Notes: generated from the sequence alone by a model not told the origin. A stretch of 64,000 nucleotides of DNA from an uncultured Collinsella sp. (GCA_958423535.1 CATZRJ010000003.1:1-64000); one strand, 5' to 3'. Positions 43,269 to 52,096 are shown, counted from the stretch's first letter. Numbers and translations: made by a program.

Positions 43269-44429
43269 ATGTCTGATTCGCCTAACTTTTTGACCTATGC
43301 CCAGACGGCCTTTGACTCGTTTGATGAGCGGCCGTTCTGCGCGGTGGATAGCCTCGTCTTTGCGTGGTTGTCGTATTTGCGCCTGCCGCAGGACATGTCA
43401 GAGCTTGAGGGCTGGCAGGGGCTTGATGTGCGCGAGCTGCTGCGCGCCGAGTGCTATCGGGATATGGTCGGCGATCTGTGGAATCCAGAGGTAAGCCGTG
43501 CCTTGTTGGAGGCCGTGGCAGCAAGCCCTCGCTACCGTGGCGTGCACGTTTGCGGCTATCGTGCCGTGAGCGATGTGGTGGCGACAGAGCAGTTTGCAGC
43601 CATGGCGTTCCGGTTTCCGGCGGGGTTTAGTTATCTTTCCTTCCGGGGGACCGACAGCACGATTGTGGGCTGGAAAGAGGACTTTAACATGGCTTTCCGG
43701 TGTCCTGTGCCGGCCCAGGAATCAGCGGCGCGTTATGTGGACGAGGCAGCGGATGCAGTCGACGGGCCGCTTTTGTGTGGAGGTCATTCCAAGGGCGGAA
43801 ACCTTGCGGTGTACGGTGCGGCGATGTGCTCCGATGTCGCCCGCGAGCGAATCGAACGGGCGTATTCCCATGATGGTCCGGGCTTCGTCGAGGAGTTTCT
43901 GAGCAGCAACGCCTTTGTCGATCTTTCCGGTCGAATCGATAAGACGCTACCTCGGTCGTCGATCTTTGGCATGATGTTCGAGACACAGGAGGACTATGCC
44001 ATCGTTGAGAGCACCGAGTTCAGCCTGCTGCAGCACAATCCCTTTAGCTGGGTGGTTGATGGTTGCGACTTCGTGTACTGTGAGCGCCTGTCCGCCGGTG
44101 CTCGATACGTTGATGGCTCCATTCGCGAGATGCTGCTTGCAGTGTCGCCTAGCGAGCGCGAGCGCTTTGTAGATGCGTTGTTCTCCGTGTTTGAGGCTAC
44201 GGGTGCTGAGCGGTTTGCGGATATCGCAGGAAATCTGCGCGAGAGCCTGCCCGTGATGCTCCAGGCTGCGCAAGGCTTTGACAAGGATACGCGACGCTTT
44301 GTCTCGCAGACCATCGTGGCAATTCTTAAGTGTGCGCTGCTGCCCAGACGTCCCGAGTTCAGTGTGCCTTCTAGCGGTAAGAGCCTGGCAGAACAGCTCG
44401 AGGTGTGGCAGTCCGAGTTCCTGCGCTAA
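43269..44429 (+). CDS. Mbeg1-like (DUF2974) alpha/beta-hydrolase
   Basis: 386 aa, lipase-like. SYLSFRGTDSTIVGWKEDF is the oxyanion-side strand; GGHSKGGNLA gives the nucleophile Ser174. No signal peptide or membrane helix is seen, so it is cytoplasmic or loosely membrane-associated. GGGAGGG precedes the ATG. REP-like repeats in inverted orientation sit immediately before and after the gene. Substrate unknown; a phospholipid or ester is likely for the family. Confidence 0.86.
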   Translation: MSDSPNFLTYAQTAFDSFDERPFCAVDSLVFAWLSYLRLPQDMSELEGWQGLDVRELLRAECYRDMVGDLWNPEVSRALLEAVAASPRYRGVHVCGYRAVSDVVATEQFAAMAFRFPAGFSYLSFRGTDSTIVGWKEDFNMAFRCPVPAQESAARYVDEAADAVDGPLLCGGHSKGGNLAVYGAAMCSDVARERIERAYSHDGPGFVEEFLSSNAFVDLSGRIDKTLPRSSIFGMMFETQEDYAIVESTEFSLLQHNPFSWVVDGCDFVYCERLSAGARYVDGSIREMLLAVSPSERERFVDALFSVFEATGAERFADIAGNLRESLPVMLQAAQGFDKDTRRFVSQTIVAILKCALLPRRPEFSVPSSGKSLAEQLEVWQSEFLR

Positions 44430-44444
44430 CCATTGGTGCAGAGC

Positions 44445-44460
44445 AACCTGTCCCCGATGC
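44445..44460. repeat. REP-like arm, right of the lipase-like gene
   Basis: AACCTGTCCCCGATGC is the exact reverse complement of 43179-43194. It lies 16 bases after the lipase-like stop codon. Confidence 0.8.
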
Positions 44461-44531
44461 GCCAATCTTCGATACGCCTGGAGCGGGCTCGACCGCTATA
44501 CTGGTTCGTGCCGAAATCGATCTAGAACGGA

Positions 44532-45545
44532 ATGCCGTATATGAAAATCAATCACGCGATTCTGCATATCCTGGACTTTGACTCTGCCGTCAACGTTATG
44601 AGCCAGCGCGAGCTCGATATCGAGAATCGAATCGTGCGCAACTTTGTGACCACGCACCTGCGCCGTGCCCGCACCTCTGCCGATAACAAGCGCGCCACGT
44701 TTGCCGAGAACTCCGCATTCGGCGGTGAGCTCAAGGGCTATTTCTTTGGCGAGCGTGAGTTCGTGGACCTGTCGCAGCAGATTGCGGAGTTTATCTCTTC
44801 TGAGCTCACCAAAGCCGAGAAAGCCGAGTCCACTGACGTGCTGGTGGCGGACTTTGACGATGATGAGGATGCCCGCTGGTTTGCCGTGATGCTGCTGGGC
44901 TCTAAGCAGGCATTCATGCACGAGGTGGGTCGCGAAGAGGGCGAGGTGCGTAACGACATCGCGCGCCACTACGCCATTCTGCCGAACCCTTCGCAAAAGG
45001 TGCCGAGCTATGCAATCGTGCGTGCAAGCACCATGGAGATCGGCTATGTGGATAAGAAGCGCAAGATTGCCGGCGAGGATCGCATGCTCATTCCCGACGG
45101 CCTGCTGCAATGCGACACGGGTGTTTCGGGTAAGGAGGTCATCGACACGGTGACGCGCGTGGTCGAGGAGGTCGCTGAAGAGCACGGCGCCAACACGGCC
45201 GTAGCGCTCGCCAAGGTCAAAGCCGCCGTTGCCGAGAAGGTCGAGGATGATGAGGAGCTGCCGCCTTGGGATATCGTCGATGAGGTCTTTGAGGACGAGC
45301 CGGTTATCAAGGAGAGCGTGCGTGCGGCACTGACTGAGGAGAAGGTGCCTGAGCGTGTGCCCGTGGAGCGCAAGCAGGTCGAGCGCGCGGCGGTGCGCAA
45401 CCACAAGATCCGTACCGACACGGGCATCGAGATCAGCTTCCCGGCCGAGATGGGTTCGAACTCCGAGTACATCGAGTTTGTCAACGAGCCCAACGGCCTC
45501 ATCTCCATCGAGCTCAAAAACATCGGTAGTATCGAGAATCGATAA
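44532..45545 (+). CDS. Nucleoid-associated protein (NdpA/YejK family)
   Basis: 337 aa, PF04245-type. Starts 'MKINHAILHILDFDSAVNVMSQRELDI' and ends 'IEISFPAEMGSNSEYIEFVNEPNGLISIELKNIGSI', both typical of this family. No enzyme motif. Thought to bind the nucleoid; in phage-related contexts it can be a spanin-unrelated DNA-binding factor. The Shine-Dalgarno is weak (AACGGA); an in-frame ATG 9 bases downstream is an alternative start. Confidence 0.85.
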   Translation: MPYMKINHAILHILDFDSAVNVMSQRELDIENRIVRNFVTTHLRRARTSADNKRATFAENSAFGGELKGYFFGEREFVDLSQQIAEFISSELTKAEKAESTDVLVADFDDDEDARWFAVMLLGSKQAFMHEVGREEGEVRNDIARHYAILPNPSQKVPSYAIVRASTMEIGYVDKKRKIAGEDRMLIPDGLLQCDTGVSGKEVIDTVTRVVEEVAEEHGANTAVALAKVKAAVAEKVEDDEELPPWDIVDEVFEDEPVIKESVRAALTEEKVPERVPVERKQVERAAVRNHKIRTDTGIEISFPAEMGSNSEYIEFVNEPNGLISIELKNIGSIENR

Positions 45546-45573
45546 GTTGCGTTACGCCTACAGCGAGAAAGCA

Positions 45574-45607
45574 AAGGCCGAAGCTCCTAGGGGCTTCGGC
45601 CTTCTTG
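45574..45607. terminator. Bidirectional terminator between the nucleoid gene and dapH
   Basis: AAGGCCGAAGC pairs with GCTTCGGCCTT. T-rich sequence follows on both sides, so it can serve both convergent transcripts. Confidence 0.85.
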
Positions 45608-45678
45608 TTTGGGGATGAATTGCCCCGCAGGTTGAGCATAAGTCAGCGAAAACGCGGTTTGTCAAAACCGCGTAACTA

Positions 45679-46398
45679 TTAAAGCTGGCGCAGACCCTCT
45701 TCCAGGCCGGTCTTGCTGTCGGTCTTTTCGTCGCGCATCTTGATGACGCGGGCGGGGACACCGGCCACGACGGCGCCGGCGGGGACGTCCTCGACGCACA
45801 CGGCGCCGGCGGCGACAACGGCGCCCTTGCCCACGCGCACGCCTTCCAGGACCACGGCGTTAGCGCCGATCATGACATCGTCCTCGATGATGACGGGCGT
45901 GGCGCTCGCGGGCTCCACGACGCCTGCCAGCACGGTGCCGGCGCCGATGTGGCAGTTCTTGCCCACGGTGGCGCGGCCGCCCAGCACGGCGCCCATGTCG
46001 ATCATGGAGCCTTCGCCAATGACGGAGCCGATGTTGATGATGGCGCCCATCATGATGACGGCGCGATCGCCAATCTCGACACGGTCGCGGATGATCGCGC
46101 CCGGCTCGATGCGGGCGTTGATACCCTTGAGGTCGAGCATGGGCACGGCGGAGTTGCGGCAGTCGTTCTCTACGTCGTAGTAGTCGATGGAGTCGGCGTT
46201 GACGTCGAGGATTGCCTTGAGCTCATCCCAGTCACCAAAGACGGTCTTGCCACGACGACCGCCGTAGACGTGCGCATTGCCCCACTGGACCTTCATGCCC
46301 GGCTTTTCGCGCACGTACAGTTTGACGGGCGTTTTCTTGGGCGCGGTTGCGATGTAGTTGATAATCTCCTGTGCATCCATCTCGGCTGCATTACTCAT
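45679..46398 (-). CDS. dapH: Tetrahydrodipicolinate N-acetyltransferase
   Basis: 239 aa, acetyl-CoA-dependent left-handed beta-helix enzyme of the acetylated diaminopimelate route. An N-terminal helical cap is followed by hexapeptide repeats from about residue 90 ('[61 protein letters not shown]'). The end, GVPARVIK, is typical. Last gene of the lysine operon; 39 bases after dapB. The acetyl rather than succinyl subtype is inferred from length and repeat pattern. Confidence 0.92.
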   Translation of the reverse strand: MSNAAEMDAQEIINYIATAPKKTPVKLYVREKPGMKVQWGNAHVYGGRRGKTVFGDWDELKAILDVNADSIDYYDVENDCRNSAVPMLDLKGINARIEPGAIIRDRVEIGDRAVIMMGAIINIGSVIGEGSMIDMGAVLGGRATVGKNCHIGAGTVLAGVVEPASATPVIIEDDVMIGANAVVLEGVRVGKGAVVAAGAVCVEDVPAGAVVAGVPARVIKMRDEKTDSKTGLEEGLRQL

Positions 46399-46437
46399 TT
46401 GCTGTCTCTCCTTTGAGTGGATCCGGTTGATACTTGG

Positions 46438-47178
46438 TTAGGCAAACATGACCTGGTCGAACGTATAGAAGCCAGGCTCGCGGGTGACGAGCTTCTGCGC
46501 GGCTGCCAGGGCGCCGTTGACGAAGATCTGACGGCTCGTGGCGCGGTGCGTGAGCGTGACCTCCTCGTCCTGGCCGAAAAAGCTTACCTCGTGCACGCCG
46601 GCGACGGTGCCGCCGCGCAGCGAGTGCATGCCGATCTCCTTGGGGTCGCGCGCGCCGCACATGCCCTCGCGGCCATAGACGGGGTGGTAGCCTGCCTCGG
46701 GCTCGGCTTCGACGACGGCGTCGAGTAGCAGCTTGGCGGTGCCGCTGGGAGCGTCGACCTTTTGGCTGTGGTGCGTCTCGACGATTTCGCAGTCAAAGCC
46801 GGGCAGCTCGCGTGTGGCCTGTGCCACCAGATGGCGCAGGGCGGCGATACCGATAGAGTAGTTGCCCGAGTGCATAACACGGGCGTTCTGACCCAGCTCG
46901 CGCAGGCGATCCATCTGCTCGGGCGTATAGCCCGTGGTGCCGGAAACGAGTGCGGCACCCGTGCGCTCGACATAGGCGACAACGGCATCGAAGGTCACGA
47001 CGTTCGAGAAGTCGATGATTACATCGGCGGCCGGTGCGCTCTCGAGCTCGGACAAGTCGAAGCCGATCTGGGCGACGATGTCAAAAACGGGCTCTCCAGC
47101 GGCGTTGACAATGCCCTCGGCGGTGGTGCGGATGAGCGAGCCCATGCGGCCCGTTCCCATAATGACGGTCTTAATCAA
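46438..47178 (-). CDS. dapB: 4-hydroxy-tetrahydrodipicolinate reductase
   Basis: 246 aa. The NAD(P)-binding motif is VIMGTGRMGS (5-14); the catalytic signature is ETHHSQKVDAPSGTA with the His and Lys; and GTVAGVHEVSFFGQDE near the end. It converts the DapA product to tetrahydrodipicolinate. The start overlaps the end of the lysA-dapA frame by 8 bases, so translation is coupled. Confidence 0.94.
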   Translation of the reverse strand: MIKTVIMGTGRMGSLIRTTAEGIVNAAGEPVFDIVAQIGFDLSELESAPAADVIIDFSNVVTFDAVVAYVERTGAALVSGTTGYTPEQMDRLRELGQNARVMHSGNYSIGIAALRHLVAQATRELPGFDCEIVETHHSQKVDAPSGTAKLLLDAVVEAEPEAGYHPVYGREGMCGARDPKEIGMHSLRGGTVAGVHEVSFFGQDEEVTLTHRATSRQIFVNGALAAAQKLVTREPGFYTFDQVMFA

Positions 47179-49480
47179 GCAGACCAGCTCCCTTCAGAGC
47201 ATCGGTAAGTGCAGCGCGCGTGTCGTCTGCCATGGGGCATAGCGGCATGCGGTAGTTTGCCTCGATCATACCCATCTGAGCGAGCGCTTCCTTGACAGGG
47301 ATGGGGTTGACCTCGCTAAAGAGGGCATTGATGAGCGGCTGGCCGGCAATCTGGATATTGCGGGCGCGTGCCACGTCACCGTCCAAATAGGCGCGGCACA
47401 TGTCATGCACAAGCTGCGGCTGAACGTCGGCCCACACGCTGATGGTGCCCGAGGCGCCCAGGCTCATGAGCGGCACGGTGAGCGCGTCCTCGCCCGAGTA
47501 CATGCGGAAGTCGTCGGACAGCAGGTGGGCGATCTTGGCCGCGTAGGCGACGTTGCCCGAGGCTTCCTTAATACCCATGATGTTGGGGTGCGCGGCCAAG
47601 CGCTCTACGTTGCGCTCGCTGATGCCGCAGCCGCAGCGGCCGGGGATGTTGTACAGGATGCAGGGGATGTCCACAGCATCGGCGACGGTCTTAAAGTGCT
47701 GATAGATGCCCTCTTCGTTGGACTTGTTGTAGTAGGGGGTGATGAGCAGCAGGCCGTCGGCTCCCAAGCCCTGGTAGGTGAGCGACTTGGTGAGCATCGT
47801 CTGCGTGGAGTTGGAGCCCGAGCCGGCGATGACGGGGACGCGTCCTGCAACATGCTTGACCACGGCGGCGACGACGGAGTTGTCCTCGTCATCGGTCATC
47901 GTGGCGCTCTCGCCGGTGGTGCCCAGGGTGAGGATGGCATCGGTGCCGTTTTGCAGGTGGAAATCGATAAGGCGCCCAAGCGCGTCAAAGTCGACACTGC
48001 CGTCCTTTTTAAACGGCGTAACAAGGGCGACGGTTGAGCCCTCGAGATTGCGGATGTCCATGTTCTTCCCCTTCGCCTCCGCGATCTGGATGCGTTTGTT
48101 CCATTGAGCTGCGACTGCCAAGCGCTCGTCTTTGGCGCGACGGCGAGCACTTTCGGCGCGCGACTTGGCCAGCAGCTCTCGGCCGCACGGCAGCACGTCG
48201 AGTGTGGCAAAGTAATCGCCCGGGCGCTCGGCGCGGCGGATGAGGTCGGCCGAGCCATCGGGGCGCAGCAGCACCTCGGCGGAGCGCAGACGGCCGTTGT
48301 AGTTGTAGCCCATGGAGTAGCCATGCGCGCCGGTATCGTGGATCACGAGCACATCACCCATGTCGATCTGCGGTAGCTCGCGGTCGATGGCGAACTTGTC
48401 GTTGTTCTCGCACAGATTGCCCGTAATGTCGTACGTGTTTGTGACAGGCGCTGCGGTCTTGTCGGCGCCACCCGGCTGACCCATTACCGTAATGTGGTGG
48501 TAGGCGCCGTACATGGCAGGACGGATCAGATCGACGGCGCTTGCGTCGACACCGATATAGTCCTTGTAGATCTGCTTTTCGTGGATAGCCTTGGTGACCA
48601 GGCAGCCGTAGGGCCCCATCATAAAGCGGCCCATCTCGGTGCAGATGGCCACATCGCCCATACCGGCGGGAACCAGGATCTCGTCGTAGGCCGCGTGCAC
48701 CCCCTCGCCGATGGCGTGAATGTCGTTGGCCTGCTGCTCGGGTAGATAGGGGATGCCGACGCCGCCGGACAGATTGATGAAGGCGACATGTGCACCGGTC
48801 TCGCGCTCCAGGCGCACGGCAAGCTCAAAGAGGATGCGCGCGAGCTTGGGGTAGTAGTCGTTGGTGACGGTGTTGCTGGCAAGGAAGGCATGGATGCCAA
48901 AATTCTCGGCGCCCTTGGCCTTGAGCATGTGGAAAGCCTCAAAGAGCTGCTCGGTGGTCATGCCGTATTTGGAGTCGCCGGGGTTATCCATGATGCCGTT
49001 GGAGAGCTGGAACAAGCCGCCCGGATTAAAGCGGCAGCTGACCGTCTTGGGGATGGGCCCCGCAACGCGCTCAAAGAACTCGATGTGGCTGATGTCGTCA
49101 AAGTTGACGATGGCGCCCAATTTGTCGGCGAGCTCAAAGTCCGCTGCCGGTGTGTCGTTGGACGAGAACATGATGTCGTGTCCCGTGATGCCCAGCGAGC
49201 GGGCGATCATGAGCTCGGTATAGCTCGAGCAATCGCAGCCGCAGCCGTATTCGTTGAGAATGGAGATGAGCGCCGGGTTGGGATTGGCCTTGACGGCAAA
49301 GTATTCCTTAAAGCCCGGGTTCCATGCAAAGGCATCGCGCACCTCTTGCATGTTGCGGCGGATGCCCGCCTCGTCATATAGATGAAACGGCGTGGGGAAC
49401 TGCTCGACGATATGCTCGAGCGTCTCCTTGTCCACAAACGGCTGCTTGGCCGCATATGCCTCGTTGGGGGTCAATGCCAT
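47171..49480 (-). CDS. lysA-dapA: Fused diaminopimelate decarboxylase and dihydrodipicolinate synthase
   Basis: A single 769-codon frame. Residues 1-about 440 are LysA: PLP Lys64 in FAVKANPNP, NLSGGVGIPY, CTEMGRFMMGP, and DTGAHGYSMGYNYNG. A charged linker (about 440-473) follows. DapA begins at Met474: LVTPFKKDGSVDF, TLGTTGES, LYNIPGRCG with the Tyr, GIKEASGN with the Schiff-base Lys, and PLMSLGASGTISV. There is no stop codon between them. The internal ATG at 48061 has AAGGGGA upstream, so separate DapA could also be made. First and last pathway enzymes are thus joined. The operon is lysine-riboswitch controlled. A lost stop codon or sequencing slip is the alternative. Confidence 0.85.
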   Translation of the reverse strand: MALTPNEAYAAKQPFVDKETLEHIVEQFPTPFHLYDEAGIRRNMQEVRDAFAWNPGFKEYFAVKANPNPALISILNEYGCGCDCSSYTELMIARSLGITGHDIMFSSNDTPAADFELADKLGAIVNFDDISHIEFFERVAGPIPKTVSCRFNPGGLFQLSNGIMDNPGDSKYGMTTEQLFEAFHMLKAKGAENFGIHAFLASNTVTNDYYPKLARILFELAVRLERETGAHVAFINLSGGVGIPYLPEQQANDIHAIGEGVHAAYDEILVPAGMGDVAICTEMGRFMMGPYGCLVTKAIHEKQIYKDYIGVDASAVDLIRPAMYGAYHHITVMGQPGGADKTAAPVTNTYDITGNLCENNDKFAIDRELPQIDMGDVLVIHDTGAHGYSMGYNYNGRLRSAEVLLRPDGSADLIRRAERPGDYFATLDVLPCGRELLAKSRAESARRRAKDERLAVAAQWNKRIQIAEAKGKNMDIRNLEGSTVALVTPFKKDGSVDFDALGRLIDFHLQNGTDAILTLGTTGESATMTDDEDNSVVAAVVKHVAGRVPVIAGSGSNSTQTMLTKSLTYQGLGADGLLLITPYYNKSNEEGIYQHFKTVADAVDIPCILYNIPGRCGCGISERNVERLAAHPNIMGIKEASGNVAYAAKIAHLLSDDFRMYSGEDALTVPLMSLGASGTISVWADVQPQLVHDMCRAYLDGDVARARNIQIAGQPLINALFSEVNPIPVKEALAQMGMIEANYRMPLCPMADDTRAALTDALKGAGLLD

Positions 49481-49551
49481 GTCCCGTAAACCTCGCTATC
49501 CAGACGGCGCCATCTGCGCATCGAATCCGCATAGCGTGGACCCAATGTCCG

Positions 49552-49708
49552 GATAGCGCTCCCGCATTGCTGCAGACAGTCCTGCGGGTGTTTCCCGCAG
49601 GCCCACCAGGTTGTTCGTGCCCGAAAAGCCCAGTTCGGCGGGTTTCGCCTCCCCACGGGGTCAAAGCCTGCCGGCTCGCCCGCGGTTCTTCGTGCCCGCG
49701 CCTCTATC
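49552..49708 (-). promoter_or_regulatory. Lysine riboswitch (L box)
   Basis: Read on the reverse strand, the leader has the L-box order: GATAGAGGCGCG at the 5' end, GAGGCGAAACCCGCCGAACTGGG in the middle, CTGGTGGGCC, GACTGTC, and GCGCTATC closing P1 (GATAG with CTATC). It lies 72 bases before lysA-dapA and is about 157 nt, slightly short for the class. CGCTATCC at the 3' edge of P1 is also complementary to GGATAGCG right before the GAGG of the start, a possible switch. Confidence 0.85.
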
Positions 49709-49719
49709 AAGTGGTAACG

Positions 49720-49748
49720 ACCCTACCACGTTGCACTTTACCAAACAA
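49720..49748 (-). promoter_or_regulatory. Predicted promoter of the lysine operon
   Basis: Reverse strand: TTGTTT (49748-49743), 17 bases, TAGGGT (49725-49720). The transcript would begin just before the lysine aptamer. Confidence 0.55.
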
Positions 49749-49860
49749 GAGTATTCGTATATAACGTTTAAAAAATGCAGGGATATGCTGGAAACAAGGG
49801 TGCGGCAATCTTGCGGCACAATAAGATGGCAACTGGCGCGCACCTATGAAAGGAACCTTT

Positions 49861-51048
49861 ATGACCGAGCTCCAAGAACTCCGTCGCTATCGGCGCGACT
49901 TGCACAGGATCCCGGAGCTCGACTTCGATCTTCCACAGACTATCGCTTATATTGAGGGCGTGTTGAGGCCGCTCGCCTGCGAGGTGACTCATCCGTGTCC
50001 CAGCTGTGTCTGCGCTTTCTTCGATGCCGGTACGGGCGCCGCGCATGCTACGGCGATTCGTGCCGACATGGATGCCCTGCCCATCGCGGAGGCAACGGGT
50101 GCGGCCTTTGCCTCGACGCATCCCGGCAAGATGCATGCGTGCGGTCACGACGGTCACATGGCCATGGCGCTCGCGGCGGCGACTTTTGTCGACCGAGCGA
50201 TTCGTGAGCAGCCGGGTGCCATCAAGCGCAACGTGCTCTTTGTGTTTCAGCCGGCCGAGGAAACGACCGGTGGCGCCAAGACGGTGTGTGAGAGCGGCGT
50301 ATTCGAGCGCTATGGGGCAGATCGCATCTTCGGGTTCCACGTATGGCCCGACCTGCCTGCAAACACGTTGGCGAGCTGCTCCGGTCCATTGCTGGCGCGC
50401 TCGAGTGAGACGCACGTGCGCATTCACGGGACAAGTATCCATATCGCCAAGACTTACGGCGTTCCCGTAAACGAATCACACGATGCGGCGCTGGCGGCTG
50501 CCAAGTTCTTGGTCGCCGAGCGCGAATTGATGGACGAGTTGGGTGCCGACGAGCCCTGCATTGGTAAGTTCGGCCTGCTGCAGGCCGGCACCGTCTGCAA
50601 CGCGGTGGCGGGGGAGGCCCATGTTGCCGGCAGCCTGCGTGTGTTTACAGACGACATGTTCGACCGTGCACGCGGGGGCGTGCACCGCGTGCTTGATGAG
50701 GCATGCGCTGCAACGGGCTGCACGTACGATCTTGACTTTGCCGAGGGCTATCCGCCGGTTGACAACGACCCCGAGCTATTTGCCAATGTCGCGCCTGCCT
50801 TGCCCGAGCTGCAGCTCGTGGATGAGCCTTTGCTGATTGCCGAGGACTTCGCTTTCTATCAGCGCCATCTGCCGGGTGTGTTCTTCTTGCTGGGCACGGG
50901 CGTTCCTGTCAGTCAGGATAACCCGAGCGACGCCGAGGGCTGCCCCGCCTATGCCACGAGTGCCCTGCATACTGATACCATGCTCTTTGACGAGGAAGTC
51001 CTGCTCAAAGGCCTCGATGTCTACAAACGATTACTTTTGCTTGGTTAA
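49861..51048 (+). CDS. M20-family amidohydrolase (possible N-acetyl-diaminopimelate deacetylase)
   Basis: 395 aa, M20D-type zinc/manganese peptidase. 'RRDLHRIPELDFDLPQT' start, DMDALPI, MHACGHDGHMAM metal site, VFQPAEET with the catalytic Glu pair, and a late AEDFAFY...GVFFLLGTG block. Family members act on N-acyl amino acids. It lies divergent to the acetylase-type lysine operon, so N-acetyl-LL-diaminopimelate deacetylation is a fair hypothesis; hippurate/IAA-amino-acid hydrolase is the alternative. ATG 49861 has AAAGGAA. Confidence 0.85.
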   Translation: MTELQELRRYRRDLHRIPELDFDLPQTIAYIEGVLRPLACEVTHPCPSCVCAFFDAGTGAAHATAIRADMDALPIAEATGAAFASTHPGKMHACGHDGHMAMALAAATFVDRAIREQPGAIKRNVLFVFQPAEETTGGAKTVCESGVFERYGADRIFGFHVWPDLPANTLASCSGPLLARSSETHVRIHGTSIHIAKTYGVPVNESHDAALAAAKFLVAERELMDELGADEPCIGKFGLLQAGTVCNAVAGEAHVAGSLRVFTDDMFDRARGGVHRVLDEACAATGCTYDLDFAEGYPPVDNDPELFANVAPALPELQLVDEPLLIAEDFAFYQRHLPGVFFLLGTGVPVSQDNPSDAEGCPAYATSALHTDTMLFDEEVLLKGLDVYKRLLLLG

Positions 51049-51076
51049 TTGACGTGGACGTTTGTTCTCGAAAATA

Positions 51077-51090
51077 CGAACAAATGTACG
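51077..51090 (+). promoter_or_regulatory. LexA-like box at the higBA promoter
   Basis: CGAACAAATGTACG matches CGAACRNRYGTTYG at 13 of 14 positions. It overlaps the right arm of a TTTGTTC/GAACAAA inverted repeat (51061-51084), which could be the HigA site. It ends 1 base before the TATAAT. Confidence 0.5.
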
Positions 51091-51091
51091 C

Positions 51092-51097
51092 TATAAT
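51092..51097 (+). promoter_or_regulatory. -10 element of higBA
   Basis: TATAAT lies 51 bases before higB. The matching -35 hexamer is poor. Confidence 0.6.
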
Positions 51098-51148
51098 AGG
51101 GATGTAACTCTATAGAAACGTTTGACGTTATTAACGTAAGGCGATACT

Positions 51149-51430
51149 ATGATTACATCATATAAAGATGAAGACACTGAACGCTTTGCAATGGGTGTGC
51201 GGATTAGGAAGTTCATTCCTTTTGAGCGGGTCGCCTTGAGGAAGATTCGCCAGCTGCAGATCTGCGCTTCGCTTGATGATCTTCGCGTTCCGCCAGGCAA
51301 TCGTCTTGAAGCGTTGAAGGGCGATCGCGCCGGTCAATATAGTATCCGTGTCAATGAGCGCTATCGGGTCTGTTTTGAGTGGAGACAGGGGATGGCTTGG
51401 AATGTTGAAATCGTCGATTATCACAAGTGA
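51149..51430 (+). CDS. higB: HigB/RelE-family toxin
   Basis: 93 aa, a probable ribosome-dependent mRNA endonuclease. 'DLRVPPGNRLEALKGDRAGQYSIRVNERYRVCFEW' is the canonical HigB core; the end VEIVDYHK has the conserved Tyr-His. The toxin-first gene order is that of higBA. AAGGCG precedes the ATG. The antitoxin gene overlaps its 3' end. Confidence 0.92.
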   Translation: MITSYKDEDTERFAMGVRIRKFIPFERVALRKIRQLQICASLDDLRVPPGNRLEALKGDRAGQYSIRVNERYRVCFEWRQGMAWNVEIVDYHK

Positions 51431-51743
51431 CAAAACTGATGCTGGCTTGTTGTCGCCGGTGGCCCCCGGCGAGCTTCTCAAAGAGGAATTTCTTGTCCCT
51501 ATGGGTATTTCTCAATATCGCCTTGCTAAGGAGACCGGGATTCCGGCTCAGCGTATTGGGCAGATTATTTTGGGAAGGCGTCGTGTTACGGCTGACACCG
51601 ATCTTCGTCTTTGCCGCTACTTTGGCCTGACGGATGGCTATTGGCTTCGAGCCCAGATCGCGTTTGACCTCGAGGCAGAGAAGAGGCGCATCGAACCGGA
51701 ACTGGATAAGATCGTTCCCGTTCAGCAGGTCGTTGCGTTGTAG
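51402..51743 (+). CDS. higA: HigA-family antitoxin
   Basis: 113 aa, XRE-type helix-turn-helix. 'APGELLKEEFLVPMGISQYRLAKETGIPAQRIGQIILGRRRVTADTDLRLCRYFG' is the HigA signature. It overlaps higB by 29 bases. It should neutralise HigB and repress the promoter through the inverted repeat upstream. A start further upstream in the same frame would overlap higB more and is not favoured. Confidence 0.92.
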   Translation: MLKSSIITSDKTDAGLLSPVAPGELLKEEFLVPMGISQYRLAKETGIPAQRIGQIILGRRRVTADTDLRLCRYFGLTDGYWLRAQIAFDLEAEKRRIEPELDKIVPVQQVVAL

Positions 51744-51772
51744 CGCTCAAAGATGTTGAGGTTGGAGTGACG

Positions 51773-52096
51773 ATGGAACGACGCCGACAGTCTGTCGTAT
51801 ATAGTCCTGGTGGGTGCGGATGCGGCTTGCTGCTGCTCCCGGTTATTGCTGTGAGCATTGGCGTGATGTTTGCGCTTGCTGGACTGGCGGCAGCGGCACT
51901 TGTGCTGTTGATTGTGGCCATTGGCGTGACGATTTGGCTCTGCCGCAATCGCGAGCAACGCCGTGCCGACGGTAACACCAATGTCGGATGGGTCTTCTTT
52001 CTGATCATTGCGTACCTGCTGAGTGTCAGCTACCTGGTGTTCTTTGTCCTGTTGATGATCAGCGCCTTTACCGGGGAATCCGTCACGGTGGGTTGA
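51773..52096 (+). CDS. Small unknown membrane protein
   Basis: 107 aa, with a Cys-Gly-rich start (GGCGCG) and two to three hydrophobic helices (about 13-55 and 75-98). No known family recognised. The ATG has GGAG. It is 29 bases after higA on the same strand and could be a read-through partner of the toxin-antitoxin operon, but nothing links it functionally. Confidence 0.65.
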   Translation: MERRRQSVVYSPGGCGCGLLLLPVIAVSIGVMFALAGLAAAALVLLIVAIGVTIWLCRNREQRRADGNTNVGWVFFLIIAYLLSVSYLVFFVLLMISAFTGESVTVG

